From Ureaplasma canigenitalium ATCC 51252 (GTDB taxonomy: Bacteria > Bacillota_I > Bacilli_A > Mycoplasmatales > Mycoplasmoidaceae): a DNA stretch of 64,000 bases. The stretch's first letter is position 1. Each line of letters begins with the position of its first letter. The DNA is taken from the NCBI RefSeq assembly GCF_000712165.1, contig NZ_JONZ01000005.1, positions 1 to 64,000 of the forward strand. Direction: 5' to 3'. Positions 41,623 through 52,127 of the stretch are shown here, piece after piece. A program made the position numbers and the translations under genes. The notes beneath the pieces were generated by a model that was not told where the DNA came from, did not search any database, and saw only the letters and a list, made by a program, of their open reading frames with translations.

Positions 41623-44043
41623 ATGAAAAAGAAATTAAACAAAAAACTATTAATCGGTCTTTCATCATCCGTTCTGCTTTCAACAATCGCTATCGTAGCC
41701 GCTTCATGCAAACCAAATGTCAGTGATGAATCTAAGACAAAAGAGGGGTCTAGTAGTTCAACTCCTAACTCTACTGATAAAAAAAGTTCTACTAATAAAG
41801 AACAACTTGAAAAAAACTTTGGTGCTAATTTTAGTACCGAAGATGATTTAAAAAATATCGTAGATAATCTTTCAATAAACTTAACTGAATTTTCACCAAT
41901 AATTAAAGATAGAAGTCAAATTCAGCCATCAGCTGTCGAAATTAATGACGTCAAAGTTGAACTAGATGGTCCTGGTAAGGATCTTGTTAAATTTAGTGTA
42001 ATTAGTAAAGCTCAAACAATCGAAAATGGTGAAGATGTTTCTCTTCTACAAGGAAAATTAAGTATTGCTCTAGGGTTTCATTTTGCTGATGAAAAGAAAC
42101 AAAAAGATGCTAATGGAAAAGAAATCTTTTACTCTAAGGTTATTACCTTTGATGGTTTTAAGAAGAATCAATTCAATGCGGATCACGAAGGAACAATCCA
42201 TACTGACACACTAAAAAATCTAAAATCTCCAATCGACGAATATGAAAAAAAATCACAAGCTGAGCGATACCAAACTGATAACGAAAAATACCTTAATGTT
42301 CTTAAAGAACAAGCATATCGCGATATAACTCTTGCACAACGTCGACCATTACTTGAATCTTCACTAAAAAATACAAATGCTATTAAGAAGTATGATGAAA
42401 TTGCTAAAAAAATCGGTCAAGATACTTACGAATCAGCCGCTCTTAAGGGATATACTGTTCCTCGTCTTCAACCAGATGGAAAGGTCGATGGTCTAGTCAT
42501 CAACGACGGAAAAGGTATTCCATATGGTCCATCATGAGTTGATTCATTAAACCGTAATCCATTTAGAATCGAAGGTCTTGCTCGATATATTCCTAACGAT
42601 AATTACAAACGTGTTGCTAATCAAACTTATGCTTTCACTGTCAATAACCCAAATCCAGACCGTCCAAATGATTTAAATAATTCCATTCCAAGTCGTGGAA
42701 CTATTTGATTACTTGACTATGTCAAGGATGCTAATGGTAAATATCCAACTAAATGATACTTTGGTACAAACCTTCACGTGGCTGATTTAATTCGTAAGGA
42801 TTCTAGATCATTTAATCTAACATTCCTTCCTAATGAAATCGGAACAAGAACGAAGTTGAAAACAAGCGGTCATGATCCGAGATATAAAGTTGTTAGTTTC
42901 CTTCTTAACGACCAAGGTAATAATGATAGTCGAATTGGTAATTCATCAGAATTAAGTGAAGCAGATATCAAAAAAGAAGGTAAGAAGCCTTTTATTGATG
43001 TCATTTATCGTGGTTCAAACTTTCTAAAATCAAATCCATCTGACTATCTTGTAAATGAACAAAAGACTAAGTTTAAAGACCTCCAAGAATTTGCTGACTT
43101 TGCAGTTATTGAAATTGATTTTAGTCAAGTAAATGCTAAGGATCTTAGTGATAATAGTGTTGCTTCTGGTGAAGATCTTGCTAAGTTTGTCACAAACGGT
43201 TATGCTCTTGAAACAAATAAGGACAACTGAATTAAATTCAAAAAGAACAGTTATCTTAAAAATTATAAAGAAATTGATTTTCCACTTACATCAACTGAAG
43301 ATAAGATAAAACCACTTAAGAATGTGGAACAACTTTTTGCACTTGGTTATCCTCTTTCTTATAACGACTACTTCCTTGAAAAATATATTGATGACGACCA
43401 ACGTAGTGACCAACAATGAAATGTGTCATTATGAGTTAATTCCGATTCTGAATTCTATAATAATTTAGATAAACCGGAAAACGGTAAGGTAGATCAAAAA
43501 CGTGAAGACCGAATTAACCGTGGAAACTTCTTGTCTTATCAAATTGGTTATCGTTCTTTTACTAACCTTCCTGGGGTAACAGACAACTTCCTAGCTTCAA
43601 TTAAGAACGGTGATAATTTCTATAAAACATACGATAATAAAGAATATATCGCAGCTGGTTTAAATTACCTTCCTCGTCACTATGTCCCATATGGTGGTGC
43701 TTCTGGAACAAGTATTCGAAACGAAAAAAATGAGCTTGTTGCTGTCTTCCACTCAGCAAACAGTGCGGCTAGAACTGGTCTTGCGGTAGCCTTTAGAAGT
43801 GAAGGTTACAACTATCACGGTCTTTATGGTGACTATAATCTCCCACAATACGACCTAATCTATGGAAAAGGTAAAGATCAAACGGAAGGTAAATCATTCC
43901 GTGAATCACTGATTAAAAAATACGGTTCTTCAATTAGCACAAACCTATTCCCAGATACAGTTAACAAGATACCAGAAGGTTATCAATTCGATAATGTTCA
44001 AATGATTGATGTCGCACCAGATGCTGGTAGACTAACAAAATAA
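41623..44043 (+). CDS. Mycoplasma immunoglobulin protease MIP, copy 2 (DUF31)
   Basis: An 806-residue lipoprotein; signal MKKKLNKKLLIGLSSSVLLS, lipobox VAASC, then a Ser/Thr/Lys linker. Probable catalytic His385 (FGTNLHVADLIRKD), an Asp in FAVIEIDFS, and Ser694 (YGGASGTSIRN). Long stretches are nearly identical to MIP copy 1, even at DNA level around the His region (42770-42865 against 35588-35685), which suggests recent duplication or gene conversion. Role as for copy 1, partnered with MIB copy 2. Confidence 0.9.
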
Positions 44044-44050
44044 AACAAAA

Positions 44051-44082
44051 ACTGAACCAACTATAAACGGTTCAGTTTTTTT
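44051..44082 (+). terminator. Terminator of the MIB-MIP copy 2 unit
   Basis: Stem ACTGAACC/GGTTCAGT with a 10-base loop followed by a run of T. It begins 8 bases after the MIP stop. A classic rho-independent terminator on the plus strand. Confidence 0.9.
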
Positions 44083-44133
44083 AAAAAAATCTTTAAAATT
44101 TAACTAAATGATTATTTGTCTTTATTAAGCAAA

Positions 44134-44150
44134 ACCGCTCCTAGAGCGGT
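44134..44150 (-). terminator. Terminator of the restriction-modification unit
   Basis: Stem ACCGCTC/GAGCGGT with 3-base loop, followed on the minus strand by TTTTGC. Located 41 bases past the endonuclease stop. A second small inverted repeat TTAGGT/ACCTAA lies at 44161-44174. Confidence 0.7.
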
Positions 44151-44190
44151 CTATGTTATTTTAGGTCAACCTAAATCATCTTAATACATT

Positions 44191-45513
44191 TTAATCATCA
44201 ATCACCTTATAACCGTTAGAAGATGATAAATTTGTAATTAAATAATTTCTATCAAGATAATAAATCATTTTTAAATCAGTTGAAGTAACGAATGTTCATC
44301 CTTTTTCGGAAAGCTCAGAATACATCGCATTAATAAACGGTTCTTTATCTTTATCTTTCCCGCTAGTTAAAAAACGATGACAAAGGGGACAAATCGGGAT
44401 TAAATTCTCAATAGAATCAACATCCTTATTTTCTTTCGCGGTTAAATAGTTAGCATACTTATTTTTAAAAGGTAATATGTGGTGTACTTCAAAATATGGT
44501 AATTCATCATTCTTAAGAAATGTATCGTGATGTATAGAAAAGCCACCGATATTATTAATGCAATATTTTTTAAATCTGCATTCTGCTGTGTCTTTTAATG
44601 CTTCCTTAATAATTGCATAATTACGTGTTTTTTGCTTTAAATCAATTACATCCTTCAATACATCATATTTATCTTGTTTTTCGTCAAACATCCACCGGTA
44701 TTTTTCAACATAAGTACTATTTTTTTCATTTAAGTCTAAAAGATTAAAAATGAATTCTTTATAGCTAATATGAATAGAAAATAAACCATTCTTATAGTTT
44801 AAAACACCAATACCAACTAACATTTTAATAACTCAACTGTCAAACTTATCATAAGAATGGCTCCTATTCTGTTTAACACTCACATTAAGGTTACTAATAT
44901 TTTCTATTATCAAATTAAACTGTTGAAAATTAGTAATAAATACTAACTCATTGTTAATGAAATTACGCGATAAACAATTCTCGTTTTCCAATAGTAAGGT
45001 AAATAATATTGGAAAAGGTTTTAAATTAAAAGTAAAAGGATGCCTAAAAGCACCACATTTAAAATCAGCAAAAATAAATAATGAATTCCTAATAAATTGT
45101 TCAATTAGAAGTTTATGTTTTTGTTCATCGTTACTATCCAATAGTAACTCTTGTCAGTTTAAATAAAAGTCAATTCCATATTGTGTAATTGAGATTCTTT
45201 TAACCGGTAAATTATTAAGTTGGTCTTCATAAATCTTGATAAAACCATAGAAAATAAGCGGTTTTATTAGATGAACCGCAAGGGTCTTGTTACTTTGCCT
45301 TCCAGTCATTGAGAAAACATATTTTTTTACTTCATCAGCATTAACTCTATCGTATACAACGAATTCTTTTTGTTTTAAATAAAAATATTGAAGAGTGTAA
45401 AAAACATAACCATTAACTGGATTTCTTAAACTTTTAAAATCTTTATTCAACTTATCACTAAATAATCGTTTACTACCTGGTGCTTGTCAAAAATTTTGCA
45501 ATTTATTTTTCAT
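44191..45513 (-). CDS. HNH endonuclease, probable type II restriction enzyme
   Basis: A 440-residue protein spanning several TGA(Trp) codons. The HNH nuclease motif is in the C-terminal third: FEVHHILPFKNKY, then SIENLIPICPLCHRFLTSG, with the CPLC half of a possible zinc site. The N-terminal 300 residues should hold DNA recognition; no known domain seen. It starts at 45513, overlapping the methyltransferase stop by one base (TAATG), so the two are translationally coupled. Such coupling is the usual form of a restriction-modification pair. The recognition sequence cannot be read from the protein. Confidence 0.8.
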
Positions 45514-46583
45514 TACTTACCGATCATTTTTTTAATTTGTAAGAAATTATATTTGATAATACCCTCAAAAATTTTCGGAGGTACACACTCACCAATAATT
45601 TGTCGAATCAATGTTTCTGATGTTTCTTTAGGTAAGGTAAAATCATCAGCAAGACCACTTAAAAGCATTATTTCCTTCACTGTCAATACACGAGCATCGC
45701 TATACATACCATTCTCCAACATTCATCCTGGATGCACATTATTTTGACTTGAAATCGAACCGTTCGCCATAGTAATAGTTGGAGCTGGTTTATCTCAACT
45801 AATTCTTTTATAAGTAGTCATAAAACCTTTAATTCTTGTACCGTCCTTTTTTTTAGGATAATGAACGGAATTTTCAAATGCAGTTTTCCCGGTTGGAGTG
45901 TGTTTCATAAATAAGATATGATTTGGGTTGTGGACTGGAGCATTATGATACGGTATATTACTTTTCTCTCCACTTTCAAGACTAGGAAGATGTCTAATGA
46001 CATCATAAACAGTAATTTCATTACTTGGTGGAGGTAGTTGAAAATCACAGTTACTAATAACAATGATGGCTCTTTTTCGATCTTGTGCGGTATTAAAGTC
46101 CTTTGCATTTACCTTAAAAAAATTAAAGTATTGATACTCATCCTTTAACTCATTTTTCAAATAATCAGTAATTAAAATAATATTACCATCAACATTAATC
46201 TTAGTAGAGTAGAGTTGCATTACATTTTCAATAAAGATAATTTTAGGTTTTGTTCTTTTAATGAATTCAACAACTCTAGTAATCAAAAGATTTCTTCGGT
46301 CATTGACTTTTCTCTTACCAGCAAGACTCATCCCTTGGCACGGTGGAGTCGCAAATAAAATTTGATTTTTTAATCTTGTATGACTCTCAACGATTCTTTC
46401 AAAAACACTATCATTCCAAATATCACCGGTAATTGATTCACAATTAGGATATAAATAACGGTGAAGACAAGCACGTTTATCAATTAACTCATTTGATGTA
46501 TTAATCGATATCCCTTCTTTATCAACAAATAAGGTTCCAATACCGGCTGACGAAAAAAGCGAAGTAGCACCAATCTTTGACAT
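45513..46583 (-). CDS. DNA cytosine-C5 methyltransferase
   Basis: A 356-residue C5 methyltransferase. Motif I is divergent (SLFSSAGIGTLFVD, lacking the D of the usual DLFSGAGG). Motif IV TPPCQGMS holds the catalytic Cys. Motif VI IFIENV, motif VIII QDRKRAIIV, a target-recognition region through SWDKPAPTITMANGS, and motif X RQIIGECVPPKI follow in order. It protects host DNA from the coupled HNH nuclease. The start overlaps no other gene; 202 AT-rich bases separate it from the iron transporter unit. Confidence 0.92.
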
Positions 46584-46748
46584 TAAATACCCACAAAGTA
46601 AGAAAATAAATAAGATATAGAAAAGAAATCGTTAATATATTTTAAGTGATATTTAAGATCAATACCAACTTAAAAATATTAATGATTATTTAAATTAATA
46701 ATTATAAAATCTATATCTTTAATCTTTTAACTATTAATCATTGTATTA

Positions 46749-46771
46749 AAAAAGTCGGTTAAACCGACTTT
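46749..46771 (-). terminator. Terminator of the iron transporter operon
   Basis: Stem AAAGTCGG/CCGACTTT with a short TTTAA-type loop, followed on the minus strand by TTTTTT. It lies 15 bases past the lipoprotein stop. Confidence 0.88.
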
Positions 46772-46785
46772 AATTAACTTTATTA

Positions 46786-48346
46786 TTATCGTTGTTGCTT
46801 TTCTTTTAAATATTGGTCGTAACCAAGTAGAGTATTTTCTTGAGTATATTTCTTATCTTTAGGAATGTTACGGTCTACGTCACGGAAACGTCTTGATGTT
46901 CAAGCAATACTTGAAAGGAGTTCTTCGTATTCCTTACCTCAATTTGCTTTAGTCATAATGTTACCATCCTCAGAAAGGTTATGAACACCTGATGTCATTG
47001 TATTAACATTTAAATCATAAATTTGTTTTAGGTAAGTTTTATTAAGACTAGTAATAGTTTCAGTTCCGGGAGTATTACCAAAAGCTGGAAGTTGTTTAAT
47101 TCATTCACCACTTGTTTCAATTAAATAATTAACACCGGTAGGACGGTCATGACCTGATGTCGCAAGACGACCAGCAATAAACAAGTTAGGTCTTACACCA
47201 AGAGTTATTGATTGGTCAAGGTGGTGTACTCCTGTTGCTCAAAAATTAATATCGCTACCGTCTTTTCGATGTTTTTTATAAGGAGATTTACCTTCTTTAA
47301 AGACTTTCTTACCATTCTTCGTTTCAAGGTCATCTTCACTAAATAAAGGTGTAGGATTTTGATTAACTTTAAAGTGTTCCTTTGCTTTTAATCCATCAAG
47401 TTCTTCTTTAGGCATTCCGAACAATTCAGATAATTTACGAAGCATATAATGAGTACCGATTAACCCATATGTAGCAGATCAAGCTGATTGACCAATCATC
47501 TTCAAATTTTCAGTTGCACCCTTAATTAATCTCGCTGGAGTAAAGTTAGGAGTTTTAATTAATTTTTGTTCATATGATTGGCCTAATTCATCCTTAAATG
47601 CATCAGTTTTTTCACCATCATTATAAACATAGAGAAATTTATCAAATTGTTTTTCTCATCCGTTAATTAGCCGGTTAGTCGCTCTTGCTTTTACATTTGG
47701 ATCACTATCTGATGATGATTTTCATCCAAATGAATATCAACTATCAAGTAATTGTGCTGAATCAAGATTTTTTGGTGGAGCAAACTTCATTCCAAGACCA
47801 GGAAGTTCATCATAGTCTGGTGAAGAATATAATAATGGAAATTCAGTTGGTTGAAGTAAACCAAAACTATTCATATTCGCAATATCAAGGTCAGATTTAC
47901 TTCCTTTTACAGTGAAAGCAAAAGTTGTGTTCTTTTCTCGTAAATTCTTTCAGAACGGAGAATTAGCATACATCTTAATGTCTTCTTTAATTAATTTGAT
48001 TTGCTTTTCAGCTTCAGCTAGAAAAGTAGCTTCGTGTTTTTTACTTTCAATTAACGGTTTAAATGTCGAAGATTTAGTTAGGTCAATTGCATCATCAAGA
48101 CCTTTAGCTAGACTTCTAAGTTGGTTAAACGGATCATTCCAGAAGTTACGTCAAAGGTTGATTTCATGACCATCTTCTCTTTCTGTCTTAGTTAAGATAT
48201 AGTCAATTACTAGTGATTGTTCAGAAAGTTGTTTAATTCCGCCAGTCTTTGGTCGGCAAGCGACAGCAACTGATGCCACTGCTCCACCAATCGCTAGAGC
48301 ACTAAAAGATAGCATTAAAACTTTTTTCAAATGTGTTTTTTTTCAT
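46786..48346 (-). pseudogene. Iron-complex ABC transporter lipoprotein, start frame shifted at poly-A
   Basis: About 519 residues. The body reads cleanly from 48315 to the stop at 46786 in one frame and carries a good lipoprotein signal (KKVLMLSFSALAIGGAV then lipobox VAVAC). The only well-placed start, ATG at 48346 behind AAGGAAAA, is followed by eight A and reads MKKNTFEKSFNAIF then stops. Nine A would give MKKKHIWKKVLMLSFSALA, an ideal signal. The C-terminal LGVRPNLFIAGRLATSG and QLPAFGNTPGTETITSL recall FecB/FhuD solute-binding proteins. Its start is adjacent to the FecCD permease gene. A TTG at 48330 is a weak alternative start. Could be phase-off, broken, or a sequencing error. Confidence 0.7.
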
Positions 48347-48348
48347 AA

Positions 48349-49407
48349 TTAGTTTTCCTTTCGAGAAATAAGCAAAATGAAATAAGGTGAGATTAACAAT
48401 GGGACTGCAAGATTAACCCATTTTTCAGGTATTCCGATTAAGAGAAATAAAATCGCGAAAGAAAGAAGGTAGAAGGTTGAACCAATCGAACTCGATGTAA
48501 TTAACCCGTTTTTATAGTTAAACCTGTTTAACTGTCTTGCGATATTCCCAGCAACAAGACCAAGAAAAACAAGGTTTCCGTTAAGTGAATAGCTAGCACC
48601 AACAAGGAGACAAATAGCAACTAAGGTACCCATTGATACAGCATTGACATTAATCCCGAGCTGACTAGCAATTTGTTGGTTCGCAACAATAATCCGTATT
48701 TTATTTGATAACAATCCGATAATTATTAAACCTATAAGAAGTAAAACGATTGCGATATAAAAGGTATTTAAGTAATTTCCACTCCCTACACCGACAGTTC
48801 CATATGCTAAATTTGAAATAAGAACTTGAGCTAAAATATGAAACTTCTTAGAGACAACTAGAGCAATCGAAACTGATAGGAAATTAACAAGGATACCAGC
48901 AATAATCATTTTTTTAAAATTAAATCGACTTGGTTCTCGGGAAGCGACAAAGTAGAGACTCATAAGGATTAATGGACTGATAAAATAAAGAATCGGTTGA
49001 ATGGCAACGACAAACTCAAACTTCATTGGTGTCACCGTCGTAAATCCAATGATTTGCACAAAAATCATAAGTCCAAGGAGATTAATATTCCCGATACCAA
49101 GAATAGAAGTATCGCTAAACCGATTGTTAGTTAAAGTTTGAATGAGATAACCACTAAGACCGAGACAAATACCGGTCAAAAATACTTTTCCAACCATAAT
49201 TTGACGAATGATTTCTTTGCTATCCCACACTCATTGTTGATTCCAAAAGATAACGATAATGAAAACAATCACAGTGACAAATACATTAATTAATGTGTGT
49301 CGGAAACTTTTTCTTGTGTGTGGAACCAGTGAATGACGAAAGGTGTATGAGGCATTTCATCGACGTTTTTTTTCTTCATTATCACCCTTAAGTTTTTCTA
49401 TGGTCAT
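48349..49407 (-). CDS. FecCD-family iron ABC transporter permease (second)
   Basis: A 352-residue permease. Start at 49407, overlapping the stop of the first permease (TAATG). A basic cytoplasmic N-terminus of about 40 residues precedes about nine helices. GICLGLSGYLIQTLTNNRFSD, SILGIGNINLLGL and ASQLGINVNAVSM are family segments (LG..LA..G...Q...RNPLA; P..LG). The C-terminal half SYSLNGNLVFLGLVAGNIAR matches the G.I.FVGLV.PH.AR signature. Ureaplasma carry several FecCD iron importers. The ATPase gene is not in the window. Confidence 0.85.
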
Positions 49408-50477
49408 TATGTAGCATTTTCCTTTCTTCGAAACAAAACATAAATAAACGTTGGAAGTGCGAGCACAACGATGATGATTTCTCTAGAACCTGGAAAATAT
49501 TCAGCTACATAACCAGCAAAAGAAAGGATACCTGCACCAAATAACCCAGAAAAGAGCATTGCTCTTGGTACATTTTCTCTTTGGAAAACGGATGAAACGA
49601 TGACATTAATAACAACTCCGAAAAGTACTATCACACCGATTAAAATAAAAGACGAAACAGTGACAATAACAAGAGAGATAGCAACCGTTCAATAAACAAG
49701 ATTAACCTTAATTCCAAGCGATCTTGCAAGTAAGTAACTTTTTTTAATAATTGTCAATCGAGAAGAAAGTAAAAAAATTATGACAGTCGCAATCATCATT
49801 AAGATGTTGCTAGTTAAAAACCGGTCGAGAGTAATAAGGTAAGGTGTAAAACCAACAAAGGAGCTGAATTGACGTCGAAGGTCATCTATTTGAGTAATAA
49901 TGACGACATTTACCGCCGAAACAGTCGCACCAATCGCAAAGGAAATAAGAATTGGTCTAAAGGTTTGTGTGTGGACATTCCCTTTGGTAAGGAGAAAGTT
50001 AGTAATAATGAGCACAAAGCAAAAGAGAAGACCGAGGCAATAAAGCGATGCTGTCGCATACCCAGCATCAATCGTCAGGGTATAAGTAATGGTGTTAGCA
50101 ACGATGAGCATCGGAGTAAAACCGAGTGTGGTTGGCCCGCTTAATACATTTTTAGAAGTAACTGTAACAGCATAAGCTGAAGCTCCTAGACAAAAACCAA
50201 CTAAATAGTTACTTATGGGATTAAAAACATAAAGACCAACATCATATACATTGTCCGAGAACAACCGATCAAAATTATTTAGGATATTCGCATCGTAAAA
50301 CAAGTTAACGATGAAAAAAAGAAAACCGAGAATGACCGATAAGGTAATAAAAAATATCTGTAGGTAATTAAACCGTGTACCTTTCGGTTTCCGGTATAGG
50401 AAAAAGGTTTGTTTTTTCTTATCGGATGTTAAAACATCTTTATTTTTTTGTTCAAGAAAAGCAATCACCACCCTCAC
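49407..50477 (-). CDS. FecCD-family iron ABC transporter permease (first)
   Basis: A 356-residue permease with a 35-residue basic N-terminus and about nine helices. NYLVGFCLGASAYAVTVTSKN, SGPTTLGFTPMLI, LARSLGIKVNLVY and IVLFGVVINVIVSSV are recognisable family positions. The start is uncertain: no ATG exists upstream in frame, so GTG at 50477 or 50468 is likely, and the AGTGAGGGTGGTG stretch mixes ribosome site and start. First gene of the iron importer unit. Confidence 0.82.
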
Positions 50478-50673
50478 TAAAAAATGATGCCTGACAAATT
50501 AATGTCTAACTTTTTATACCATTTTTTGATGGGACAACGACGATTTATGCTTGTTTTTTTAAAATATTCCTTGCTAATTTGTTAAAAAAGAAACCCAAGT
50601 GTAAAAAATAGATAATTTTTAAAATATCGTAATTTGGGGAAATGTTAGTGTTTTTTCTTTTAAAAAATGAAAA

Positions 50674-50697
50674 AAACACTGTTATAACACAGTGTTT
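50674..50697 (-). terminator. Terminator after rplT
   Basis: Stem AAACACTG/CAGTGTTT with an 8-base loop; the minus strand continues with TTTTTTTCATTTTTT. It begins 5 bases past the rplT stop. Confidence 0.88.
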
Positions 50698-50701
50698 CGT
50701 C

Positions 50702-51067
50702 TTATTTCATTACCTTAAGTACAAGCTCTTTAAATTCTTCTGGATTGTTAATGGCAAGTTCAGAAAGCATTTTTCTGTTCAATCCTTCGCCTGTTTCTTT
50801 GTTAATAATATTATTCTTAACAAGAGCATTCATAAATGATGAATAGTTGTATCCAAGTAAACGCACAGCAGCATTAATTCTTGCTATTCACAATTTACGG
50901 AAGTCACGCTTTTTGTTCTTACGATCACGGAAAGCATATTCCCCAGCTCTAATCACTGTTTGCTTCGCAATACGGTAGCTTGTATGTCTTGTTCCTCAAG
51001 ATCCACTAGCTTTTTCAAGTCAACGTTTTCGACGTGTTCTCGTTGAAGGTCCACCTTTAATTCTCAT
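50702..51067 (-). CDS. rplT: 50S ribosomal protein L20
   Basis: A 121-residue L20, an early assembly protein that also represses its own operon in Bacillus and E. coli. [20 protein letters not shown] starts it (Trp from TGA); [36 protein letters not shown] and [16 protein letters not shown] follow. Last gene of the infC-rpmI-rplT operon. Confidence 0.96.
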
Positions 51068-51097
51068 CTTCTATCACAGATCCTTTCTATATAGGTA

Positions 51098-51292
51098 TTA
51101 AAGACATTGTGCATAACGTTGACGATCAGATGGGTGCATTATAGCATCTTTACGTAACTGACGTTTTGCTTTTGTTGATCTTCCAAGAGCAAGGTGAGAT
51201 CGATAAGCGTGTTTTCTTTTTAATTTACCACTCTTTGTAATACGGAATCGCTTAGCTGCAGCTCTTTTTGTCTTTTGTCTAATCTTAGCCAT
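51098..51292 (-). CDS. rpmI: 50S ribosomal protein L35
   Basis: A 64-residue very basic protein. QKTKRAAAKRFRITKSGKLK and RKHAYRSHLALGRSTKAKRQ are diagnostic. Its start overlaps the end of infC by 8 bases, so the two are probably coupled. Confidence 0.97.
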   Translation of the reverse strand: MAKIRQKTKRAAAKRFRITKSGKLKRKHAYRSHLALGRSTKAKRQLRKDAIMHPSDRQRYAQCL

Positions 51293-51905
51293 TTTTCTTA
51301 CCTTCTTTGTTATTCGATTTTAACGGTTCGATAATTGTCTCATATCGGAAGTTACTTACCCTTTTATTCGCCTGTGTAACAGTTCCATAATCACTTATAT
51401 TATTAATGAACTTTTCATAGCTTTGTTGGATAAATTCATCCTTTGTCGACATACGCCCACGTGCTTCAATAATAAACTTAACAACATTTTTGTCAGTTAA
51501 TCATTTTTTTGCATTCTCTACCCGAACAGAAAGGTCGTGATCACCAATCATAGGTTTAATTTTAATTTCCTTAACCTTGATGATGGTTTGTTTTTTCTTC
51601 GATTCCTTTTGTCGTCGTTTTTGGTCGTATTTAAACTTTCCGTAGTCTAAAATCTTTGTTACAAGAGAATTGCCTTTTTTCGCAATCAGAACCAAGTCAA
51701 GACCTTTAGATTGAGCAAGCAATAAAGCATCGTTCCTGTTCATTTCCCCTAGGTTATTACCTTCGTCATCAATAACAAAAACAGTTCGAGCACGAATGTT
51801 TTCATTAATCATCGGAATTTCTCTATTTGGCCGTTTCTGGTCTTGATTATTGTTATTATTCGTTGTTTGATTACTTATATTTGGACTTTTAAAATTTTGG
51901 TTCAT
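51285..51905 (-). CDS. infC: Translation initiation factor IF-3
   Basis: A 206-residue IF-3 that prevents premature subunit joining and monitors the start codon. The N-domain begins at INENIRARTVFVIDDEGNNLGEM after about 30 disordered Asn/Gln-rich residues. The linker and C-domain are seen in DYGKFKYDQKRRQKESKKKQ and KPMIGDHDLSVRVENAKKW (Trp from TGA). A good GGAG site precedes the ATG. Confidence 0.96.
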
Positions 51906-52064
51906 TCAACACTCCTGTAAATGGTTTGTATAAAGAAAATACATCCATCCTGGAATGATTAATTAATACTAATATTAATTTCAATCTTTGAGCTGTTAAC
52001 CTAAAACCGTTTGGTAATCAGGTGAGTTATTAAAAACTACTTTCTTTATACAGTTTCTATTATA
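51906..52064 (-). promoter_or_regulatory. infC leader with long-range pairing and promoter
   Basis: A TATAAT lies at 52064-52059 on the minus strand. Just downstream, TGTATAAAGAAA (52052-52041) can pair perfectly with TTTCTTTATACA (51938-51927), about 100 bases away and only about 10 bases before the infC ribosome site. Inner short stems occur around 51990. In Bacillus the infC-rpmI-rplT leader folds to a similar long-range structure that L20 binds to shut the operon. The pairing is seen in the sequence; L20 control is inferred. Confidence 0.6.
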
Positions 52065-52104
52065 CTAGAAATATTTTTTTTATTTAAAATTTTGTTGAAA
52101 GAAA

Positions 52105-52124
52105 AAAGAGCTCACTCGCTCTTT
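52105..52124 (-). terminator. Terminator after the amino-acid permease
   Basis: Stem AAAGAGC/GCTCTTT with a 6-base loop, followed on the minus strand by TTTTTTCTTTC. It begins 4 bases past the permease stop. Confidence 0.85.
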
Positions 52125-52127
52125 AAT

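Noticed and set aside
44191..45513. Three separate small genes in the HNH region
   Set aside because: All fragments share one frame joined by TGA(Trp) codons, with no TAA or TAG between.
50478..50530. Fur-like operator GACAAATTAATGTC before the iron permeases
   Set aside because: Only 4-base arms are symmetrical; too weak to call.
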